Source: Ramlibacter paludis
GTDB lineage: Bacteria > Pseudomonadota > Gammaproteobacteria > Burkholderiales > Burkholderiaceae_C
Direction of reading: 5' to 3'
Assembly (NCBI RefSeq): GCF_022012305.1
Contig: NZ_JAKLTM010000007.1
Location: 1 to 64,000, forward strand
Length of the DNA: 64,000 nt
A model generated the notes under the pieces. That model saw nothing but the letters and a program-made list of their open reading frames with translations. It made no database searches and was not told the origin of the DNA. Made by a program: the position numbers and the translations under genes. Shown here in pieces: positions 58,531-64,000 of this stretch (positions within the stretch are counted from its first letter, which is position 1; each line of letters starts with the position of its first letter).

Positions 58531-59471
58531 GCCAGCAGCCCTTTCACTTCGGCCAGCGTGGCCGGGTCGTACAGCGCCGCGGCCTCCAGCTCGGGAACGA
58601 TGCGCTTGGCCATGCCGGCCAGCACCTTGCCGGGGCCGCATTCGACCAGCGTCGTCACGCCGCGCTCGCGGATGGCGCGCACGCACTCGACCCAGCGCAC
58701 CGGGCCGAAGGCCTGCTCATAGAGCGCCGCGCGGATGCGATCCGGGTCGCTCTCGGCCTGGACCTCGATGTTGTTGATCACGGGGATCTTCGGCGCCTGC
58801 AGCGCCGTGGCGGCCAGGCGCTCCTTGAGCTTCTCGGCCGCCGGCTTCATCAGGCTGGAGTGGAAAGGCGCGCTCACCGGCAGCAGCAGCGCGCGCTTGG
58901 CGCCCATGCCCTTGAGGATCTCGCAGGCCTTGTCGACGCCGGCCCTGGAGCCGGCGATCACGGTCTGCATCGGGTCGTTGAAGTTGACCGCTTCGACCAC
59001 TTCGCTGTTGTCCAGGGCGCGCTGCGCCTCGGCGCAGCCTTCGATGACGCGCTGGGCATCCATGCCCAGGATCGCCGCCATCGCGCCGGTGCCCACGGGC
59101 ACGGCTTCCTGCATGGCCTGGGCGCGGAAGCGCACCAGCGGCGCGGCATCCTTCAGCGCCAGGGCGCCGGCGCAGACCAGCGCGGAATACTCGCCCAGCG
59201 AGTGGCCCGCCATCACGGACGGCTCGGCGCCGCCTTCGGCGCGCCAGGCGCGGTAGGCCGCCACGCCCGCCACCAGCATCACGGGCTGGGTGTTGGTCGT
59301 CAGGGCCAGGGCTTCCTTGGGGCCTTGCTGGATCAGCGTGGCCAGGTCTTCGCCCAGGGCATCGGAGGCTTCCTGGAGCGTTTCCGTGACGGCGGGATGG
59401 CCGGCCCAGGCATCGAGCATGCCGACCGATTGCGAACCCTGGCCGGGAAAGACGAAAGCGAACGTTTTCAT
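58527..59471 (-). CDS. fabD: Malonyl-CoA:ACP transacylase
   Basis: This 314-residue enzyme loads malonyl groups on ACP. FVFPGQGSQSVGML is the N-terminal oxyanion motif, the nucleophile is Ser91 in AGHSLGEYSAL, and the partner histidine is in VSAPFHSSLM. It lies between fabH and fabG. Confidence 0.96.
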   Translation of the reverse strand: MKTFAFVFPGQGSQSVGMLDAWAGHPAVTETLQEASDALGEDLATLIQQGPKEALALTTNTQPVMLVAGVAAYRAWRAEGGAEPSVMAGHSLGEYSALVCAGALALKDAAPLVRFRAQAMQEAVPVGTGAMAAILGMDAQRVIEGCAEAQRALDNSEVVEAVNFNDPMQTVIAGSRAGVDKACEILKGMGAKRALLLPVSAPFHSSLMKPAAEKLKERLAATALQAPKIPVINNIEVQAESDPDRIRAALYEQAFGPVRWVECVRAIRERGVTTLVECGPGKVLAGMAKRIVPELEAAALYDPATLAEVKGLLA

Positions 59472-59520
59472 GGAATGAGTCGTCCTTGTTGTCGGGAGGA
59501 GGCGCGCGCCGCGGCCTGGA

Positions 59521-60498
59521 TCAGAAGTCCAGGAGCACCGCGCCCCAGGTGAAGCCGCCGCCCACGCCTTCGAGCATCAGCGTGTCGCCCTTCTTCACCT
59601 TGCCGCTGCGCACCGCGTCGTCCAGCGCCAGCGGGATCGAGGCGGCGGACGTGTTGCCATGCTCGTGCACGGTCACCACCAGCTTCTCGAGCGGCATCTT
59701 CAGCTTCTTGGCCGTGCCCTGCATGATGCGGATGTTGGCCTGGTGCGGGATCAGCCAGTCGATGTCGGCCTCGGTCTTGCCCGCCTTCTTCAGCGTGGCC
59801 CGCGCCGCGTCTTCCAGCACGCCGACGGCGAGCTTGAACACGGCCTGGCCGTCCATCTTGAGCAGCGGGTCGCCCAGCACCTTGCCGCCCGCGACCGTGC
59901 CAGGGACGCACAGGATGCCGACGTGCTTGCCGTCGGCATGGAGGTCACTGGCCAGGATGCCGGGGGTGTCGGAAGCTTCCAGCACCACGGCGCCGGCGCC
60001 GTCGCCGAACAGCACGCAGGTGGTGCGGTCGTTGAAATCGAGGATGCGCGAGAAGACCTCGGCGCCGATCACCAGCGCCTTGCTCGCGCTGCCGGTGCGG
60101 ATCATCGCGTCGGCCACCGTCAGCGCATAGACGAAGCCGCTGCACACGGCCTGCACGTCGAAGGCGGGACAGCCGGCGATGCCCAGCTTGTTCTGCAGGA
60201 TCGCGGCGGAGGACGGGAACACCATGTCCGGCGTGGACGTGGCGACGATGATCAGGTCGATGTCACCCGCCTGGCGCCCGGCCGCCTCGAGCGCGCGCCT
60301 GGCCGCCTCGACGCCCAGGTCGCTGCTGGTGACCTCGGGCGCGGCGAAGTGGCGCGCCCGGATGCCGGTGCGCTCCACGATCCACTGGTCGGAGGTCTCC
60401 ACGCCCTTGGCGGCAAGCTGCGCCGCCAGGTCCGCGTTGGTCACGCGCTGGGGCGGCAGGAAGCTGCCGGTGCCCGTGATCCGGGAATATCTGCTCAT
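59521..60498 (-). CDS. fabH: Beta-ketoacyl-ACP synthase III
   Basis: This 325-residue enzyme condenses acetyl-CoA with malonyl-ACP to start fatty-acid synthesis. The catalytic triad is Cys119 ([11 protein letters not shown]), His in [10 protein letters not shown] and Asn in [12 protein letters not shown]. It is five bases after plsX. Confidence 0.96.
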   Translation of the reverse strand: MSRYSRITGTGSFLPPQRVTNADLAAQLAAKGVETSDQWIVERTGIRARHFAAPEVTSSDLGVEAARRALEAAGRQAGDIDLIIVATSTPDMVFPSSAAILQNKLGIAGCPAFDVQAVCSGFVYALTVADAMIRTGSASKALVIGAEVFSRILDFNDRTTCVLFGDGAGAVVLEASDTPGILASDLHADGKHVGILCVPGTVAGGKVLGDPLLKMDGQAVFKLAVGVLEDAARATLKKAGKTEADIDWLIPHQANIRIMQGTAKKLKMPLEKLVVTVHEHGNTSAASIPLALDDAVRSGKVKKGDTLMLEGVGGGFTWGAVLLDF

Positions 60499-60503
60499 TG
60501 TGC

Positions 60504-61547
60504 TCAGGTGGTCGCTTCGACCGGTTCGCCTTCGGCGCCGACCAGGAGGGGTCGGGCATGGGCAATCCGGGCCTGGACGCGGTCCAGCAAGTTGTTTCGG
60601 GCCGCATCATAAGCGCGGTTGAGGGCCTGCTCGAAAGCCAGTTCGTCCGCGGACCCGTGGCTCTTGAACACCAGCCCGCGCAGGCCCAGCAGGGCCGCGC
60701 CGTTGTAGCGGCGGTAGTCAACGCGCTTTTTGAACGCAGATAGCACCGGCAAGGCGACAATTGCCGCAAGTTTGGTGACGGCGTTGCGCGAAAACTCTTC
60801 TTTCAGGAAGCCGCCGATCATCGACGCCAGGCCTTCGCTGGTCTTCAGCGCCACGTTGCCAACGAAGCCGTCGCAGACGACGATCTCGGTCGTGCCCTTG
60901 AAGATGTCGTTGCCTTCGACGTTGCCGTAGAAATTGAGATCGCCGGTGTTGGCTGCAGAACGCAGCAATTCGCCGGCTTTCTTGATCACTTCATTGCCCT
61001 TGATGACCTCTTCGCCGATGTTCAGCAGGCCGACCGAAGGGCTGTTGTTGTCCGAAAGCGCCGCCACCAGGGCCGAGCCCATCACGGCGAACTGCAGCAG
61101 GTGCTGCTCGGTGCAGTCCACATTGGCGCCCAGGTCCAGGACGGTGGTGGCGCCGCCCTTGGCATTGGGCAGGTGGGAGGCGATCGCCGGTCGGTCGATG
61201 CCGTCCAGCGTCTTCAGCAGGTAGCGGGCCACGGCCATCAGCGCGCCGGTGTTGCCGGCGGAAACCGCGGCCTGGGCGTCCCCGGACTTCACCTGCTGGA
61301 TGGCCACCCGCATCGAAGAGTCCTTCTTCTTGCGCAGGGCCACTTCGACGGCGTCGTCCATGGTCACCACCTCGGAGGCAGGAACCACGCGGGCACGGGG
61401 ATGCTGAAAGGATTCGAGGGCGGCAGGGGCGCCGACGAGGAGCAACTGCGCTTCGGGGTGCGTCTCCAGGAACTGCCGGCAGGCAGGGAGCGTCACCCGG
61501 GGGCCATGGTCGCCCCCCATGCAGTCGACGGCGAGGGTCGTTGTCAT
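60504..61547 (-). CDS. plsX: Phosphate acyltransferase PlsX
   Basis: This 347-residue peripheral-membrane enzyme makes acyl phosphate from acyl-ACP for phospholipid synthesis. [18 protein letters not shown] opens the protein and [36 protein letters not shown] and [15 protein letters not shown] follow. ATG at 61547 is used rather than an in-frame TTG three codons upstream. It lies between rpmF and fabH. Confidence 0.96.
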   Translation of the reverse strand: MTTTLAVDCMGGDHGPRVTLPACRQFLETHPEAQLLLVGAPAALESFQHPRARVVPASEVVTMDDAVEVALRKKKDSSMRVAIQQVKSGDAQAAVSAGNTGALMAVARYLLKTLDGIDRPAIASHLPNAKGGATTVLDLGANVDCTEQHLLQFAVMGSALVAALSDNNSPSVGLLNIGEEVIKGNEVIKKAGELLRSAANTGDLNFYGNVEGNDIFKGTTEIVVCDGFVGNVALKTSEGLASMIGGFLKEEFSRNAVTKLAAIVALPVLSAFKKRVDYRRYNGAALLGLRGLVFKSHGSADELAFEQALNRAYDAARNNLLDRVQARIAHARPLLVGAEGEPVEATT

Positions 61548-61659
61548 GGCCTGCAATGTAGAGCCAAAACGGGCGATTTCCGGGCCAGAGAAAACAAAGG
61601 CCCGAACTGCGCGTTCACGCAGCCGGGCCCGGCCCCCTGGGGGACTCCCGCAGCGACGC

Positions 61660-61842
61660 TCAGGCGTCTTGCTTGGTCTTCACGACCTTGCGGCCGCGAT
61701 AGAAGCCCGTCGGGCTGATGTGGTGGCGCAGGTGGGTTTCGCCGGTGGTCGGCTCGACCGCGATGCCCGGCGTGACCAAGGCATTGTGCGAACGGTGCAT
61801 GCCGCGCTTGGAAGGCGACTTCTTGTTTTGCTGGACAGCCAT
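61660..61842 (-). CDS. rpmF: 50S ribosomal protein L32
   Basis: This 60-residue basic protein begins [20 protein letters not shown], the L32 signature, and ends [15 protein letters not shown]. It has no cysteines, so it is the zinc-free form. An AGGAG ribosome site precedes the ATG. It starts the rpmF-plsX-fab run. Confidence 0.97.
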   Translation of the reverse strand: MAVQQNKKSPSKRGMHRSHNALVTPGIAVEPTTGETHLRHHISPTGFYRGRKVVKTKQDA

Positions 61843-61963
61843 GATGGGCTCCTGGAATCGGCCGGCTACCCGGGGGCAGCTGGGGGTTGATCGGTTGGTT
61901 GAAGCGCAGGACGGTCGGCGGGCGCAGGACTGGCCTGCATGCCGGTTCGGCGCGAAGCCCACG

Positions 61964-61969
61964 ATTATA
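61964..61969 (-). promoter_or_regulatory. Candidate promoter -10 box for rpmF-plsX-fab
   Basis: On the minus strand a consensus TATAAT (complement of 61964-61969) lies just beyond the yceD stop, giving a leader of about 115 bases before rpmF. The -35 region is weak (within the last yceD codons). It is the best -10 match in this part of the window. Confidence 0.55.
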
Positions 61970-61985
61970 GCCCAAAGCGTTCTTC

Positions 61986-62534
61986 CTAGCTCTTGCCGGT
62001 CTTGAGCCGGCCCAGGAGGGCGAAGGGATGCTCTTTTTCCGGCTGCGCCGCCTCGAAGTCGGGGTCGACGGCGGACATCTTCACGGGCTCGGGGCAGACG
62101 TCGTGCCGCGGGGCCACCGGCACTTCCATCAGCAGTTCGTCCTCCACCAGTTCCAGCAGGTCGAAGGCCCGCGACAGCGCCAGGATGTCCTCCTCCGCCT
62201 CGTCGTCCTCCTTGGCCGCCGTGGCTTCGTCGGCCACGAAACGGAAGGAGCGGCTCACCTCCAGCGGCACGTCCACCGGGTTCAGGCAGCGCTGGCAGAC
62301 CATGGGCAGGCTGGCTTCGGCCTCCAGGTGCACCCAGATGTCCGGGTGGACGTGGCGGGCGTTGTGCATCTCGCCGCGCGCGCCCCAGTGCACGACGCGT
62401 TCCGCGGCCTCCGTGCCTTCGGTCTCGGCCAGCAGGCGGCGAAAGCGGGGCAGCTTGTCGTCCACCGAGAGTTCTGCGCCCTCCTCGGCGAAACGGCGCA
62501 CGTCCAGGCGGTGCGGGTCGAAGTCCTTGGCCAT
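61986..62534 (-). CDS. DUF177 (YceD) family protein
   Basis: This 182-residue protein belongs to the YceD/DUF177 family that precedes rpmF in most bacteria; plant and bacterial members are linked to 23S rRNA metabolism. Cysteines in [16 protein letters not shown] and [10 protein letters not shown] are typical, as is the acidic stretch ([14 protein letters not shown]). ATG at 62534 begins [19 protein letters not shown]. The candidate -10 box is so close that the mRNA may lack a leader. Confidence 0.92.
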   Translation of the reverse strand: MAKDFDPHRLDVRRFAEEGAELSVDDKLPRFRRLLAETEGTEAAERVVHWGARGEMHNARHVHPDIWVHLEAEASLPMVCQRCLNPVDVPLEVSRSFRFVADEATAAKEDDEAEEDILALSRAFDLLELVEDELLMEVPVAPRHDVCPEPVKMSAVDPDFEAAQPEKEHPFALLGRLKTGKS

Positions 62535-62540
62535 GAATCC

Positions 62541-62546
62541 AGTGTA
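62541..62546 (-). promoter_or_regulatory. Candidate -10 box giving a leaderless yceD mRNA
   Basis: On the minus strand TACACT (complement of 62541-62546) ends seven bases before the A of the yceD ATG. With normal spacing, transcription would begin at the start codon itself. No Shine-Dalgarno sequence is present, which agrees with a leaderless message. The -35 region is poor. Confidence 0.4.
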
Positions 62547-62559
62547 AGAGAATCGGCGG

Positions 62560-63165
62560 ATGCCGCAGTTCCATGCTGACTCAGCCGCACGCACGCTGGT
62601 GCTGGGCTCGACCTCCGTCTACCGCCGCGAACTGCTTTCGCGCTTGCAGGTCCCTTTCACGGTCGAGGCACCGCACGTCGACGAGACACCGCAAGCCGGT
62701 GAACTCCCCGATCCCCTGGCGCGGCGCCTGGCGGAGGCCAAGGCGCGCTCCGTGGCCGAACGCCATCCCGCGGCGATCGTGATCGGCTCCGACCAGGTGG
62801 CGGACCTCGACGGCGAACCGCTCGGCAAGCCGGGCAACCATGCGAATGCCGTGGAGCAACTGACCCGCATGAGCGGCAAGGTGGTGGTCTTCCAGACGGC
62901 GCTGAGCGTCGTGTGCCTGGAAAGCGGTTTCGCGCAGCACGACCTGGCCGCCGTGCGCGTGCGCTTCCGCGAGCTGTCGCGCGAGGAGATCGAAGCCTAC
63001 CTGCACAAGGAGCAGCCTTACGACTGCGCCGGCAGCGCCAAGAGCGAAGGCCTGGGCATCGCACTGCTCGATGCCATCGACAGCGACGATCCCACCGCCC
63101 TCGTGGGACTGCCCTTGATCCGCACCTGCCGCATGCTGCGCGCTGCCGGCCTGCGCGTGTTCTGA
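62560..63165 (+). CDS. Maf-like nucleotide pyrophosphatase (YceF type)
   Basis: This 201-residue enzyme of the Maf/HAM1 superfamily hydrolyses modified nucleoside triphosphates; the YceF subgroup prefers m7[38 protein letters not shown] and the C-terminal [17 protein letters not shown] are the family motifs. It is divergent from yceD with only 25 bases between, and its TGA shares a base with the next gene's ATG. Confidence 0.92.
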   Translation: MPQFHADSAARTLVLGSTSVYRRELLSRLQVPFTVEAPHVDETPQAGELPDPLARRLAEAKARSVAERHPAAIVIGSDQVADLDGEPLGKPGNHANAVEQLTRMSGKVVVFQTALSVVCLESGFAQHDLAAVRVRFRELSREEIEAYLHKEQPYDCAGSAKSEGLGIALLDAIDSDDPTALVGLPLIRTCRMLRAAGLRVF

Positions 63166-63923
63166 TGGCCGGGCGCCTCTTCCTCGTTCCCACGCCGCTG
63201 GACTTCGGCTGCGCGCAAATCGTGCCGATCCGGGAGACGCTGCCGGACGGAACCATCGCGGCGGCCGCCGGCATCACGCACTGGATCTGCGAGAACGCGA
63301 AGTCGGCCCGCGCCTTCCTCAAGCGGGTGGGCGAAGTGCAGCCGCTCGCCCTGCCCCTGCAGCAGCAGCAGATCGCGGAGTTGCCGCGCGAGGTGCACAA
63401 GAAGGGCGACCACGGACCGGCGGCTTTCGACGCCAGGCCCTTGCTCCAGGCGGCGCTGGAGGGGCACGACGTCGGCTTGGTGAGCGAAGCGGGCATGCCG
63501 GCGATCGCCGACCCCGGATCGTCGGTAGTCCGGGCGGCGCACGAACTCGGGCTGCAGGTGGTGCCGCTGGCGGGTCCGGTGTCGCTGCTGCTGGCGCTGG
63601 CGGCCAGCGGCCTCAACGGGCAGAACTTCGCCTTCGTCGGCTACCTGCCGCAGGACGCCACGGCGCGCGCATTGCGCCTGAAGGAGTTGGAATCCCTGGC
63701 GCTGCGCACCGGCCAGGCGCAGCTGTTCATCGAGACGCCTTATCGCAACCAGGCCTTGTGGCAGGCGCTGGTGCAGCAGCTCAAGCCCACCACGCGCATC
63801 GCGGTGGCCAGCGGCCTGACCTTGCCCTCGGCGATGTGCCGCAGCGCGAGCGCCGCGTCCTGGAAGAAGGAAACCGTCCCGGTGACGAACGACGTCCCGG
63901 CCGTGTTCGCCGTCGGGATGTGA
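63165..63923 (+). CDS. RsmI-like SAM-dependent methyltransferase (tetrapyrrole methylase fold)
   Basis: This 252-residue protein has the tetrapyrrole methylase fold: LFLVPTPLDFG at the N terminus, GLVSEAGMPAIADPGSSVVRAAHELG as the SAM-binding segment and VVPLAGPVSLLLALAASGLNGQNFAFVGYLP. It resembles the 16S rRNA methyltransferase RsmI but is divergent, so the substrate is uncertain. ATG at 63165 overlaps the Maf-like stop (TGATG), indicating coupled expression. Confidence 0.88.
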   Translation: MAGRLFLVPTPLDFGCAQIVPIRETLPDGTIAAAAGITHWICENAKSARAFLKRVGEVQPLALPLQQQQIAELPREVHKKGDHGPAAFDARPLLQAALEGHDVGLVSEAGMPAIADPGSSVVRAAHELGLQVVPLAGPVSLLLALAASGLNGQNFAFVGYLPQDATARALRLKELESLALRTGQAQLFIETPYRNQALWQALVQQLKPTTRIAVASGLTLPSAMCRSASAASWKKETVPVTNDVPAVFAVGM

Positions 63924-63924
63924 A

Positions 63925-64000
63925 CTAGCGCAGCGGCTGGACCGCCTTCAGCGCCTTCACCGCCCCGTCGCCGACCGCGGCGCCGAACTTCTTGGCGAGG
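63925..64000 (-). CDS. C-terminal end of a protein cut by the window edge, possibly an S49 peptidase
   Basis: On the minus strand the last 24 codons before a TAG are visible, encoding LAKKFGAAVGDGAVKALKAVQPLR. Codon use fits a real gene converging on the methyltransferase gene one base away. In related genomes a signal-peptide-peptidase-type S49 gene lies here, and the tail is compatible with that, but too little is present to assign it. Confidence 0.4.
   Translation of the reverse strand, partial: LAKKFGAAVGDGAVKALKAVQPLR

Overview
This is a GC-rich chromosomal window from a betaproteobacterium. Gene content and order point to Burkholderiales, most likely Comamonadaceae (Ramlibacter/Variovorax-like). 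The evidence is a divergent TCA block, leuCDB-asd-fimV-truA-trpFBA-accD in one run, rpmF-plsX-fabHDG-acpP-fabF running into an rpoE-rseA-rseB-degQ module, and lepA-lepB-rnc-era-recO-pdxJ-acpS-nagZ. The taxon is inferred from synteny and protein sequence; there is no rRNA here. I saw no tRNA, rRNA, CRISPR array, transposase or prophage gene.

Layout. (1) 108-11514 is a TCA-cycle block. mdh, a CitE-like lyase gene, a small secreted protein gene and acnB run leftward; a GntR-type regulator, sdhCDAB, sdhE and gltA run rightward. The gap between mdh and the regulator holds a perfect palindrome sitting inside a promoter spacer. (2) 11514-25274 holds a BON-domain protein, a LysR regulator, leuC, a 40-residue entericidin-like lipoprotein, leuD, leuB, asd, fimV, truA, trpF, trpB, trpA and accD. 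Promoter-like AT-rich elements made of rare codons lie inside leuB, trpF and the end of trpA. (3) 25283-26607 holds a compound inverted repeat, a YggT-family membrane protein and a LON-substrate-binding-domain protein. (4) 26611-41910 is a leftward run of 14 genes with overlaps or gaps of only a few bases. It encodes a complete predicted route from a UDP-sugar to a CMP-activated legionaminic-acid-type nonulosonic acid, plus an amidotransferase/HisH/HisF2 trio expected to install an acetamidino group, a phosphoglycosyl transferase, a GT-B-like protein, an AsnB paralogue, an HpcH/HpaI-type aldolase and a MurJ-type flippase. This is the most distinctive accessory system in the window. (5) 41973-51351 holds lysS, a nested inverted repeat, then the leftward lepA-to-nagZ group, in which five consecutive gene junctions are 4-base overlaps. 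(6) 51352-51860 is the only long non-coding gap; it has a promoter-terminator pair that could make a short RNA or attenuate lepA. (7) 51861-61842 holds the sigma-E/DegQ stress module and the fatty-acid synthesis genes. (8) 61986-64000 holds yceD (DUF177), a Maf-like pyrophosphatase, an RsmI-like methyltransferase and the last codons of a probable S49 peptidase.

How it fits together. Most of the window is core metabolism: the TCA cycle, leucine, aspartate-semialdehyde and tryptophan synthesis, fatty-acid and phospholipid initiation, and RNA processing. Envelope quality control (rpoE-rseAB-degQ) sits beside lipid synthesis and signal peptidase genes. The glycan cluster is the accessory part. 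Its product is probably a surface or protein-linked sugar, but no acceptor, polymerase or ligase is encoded in the window. The first 107 bases and the junctions not listed hold nothing I can support as a gene.
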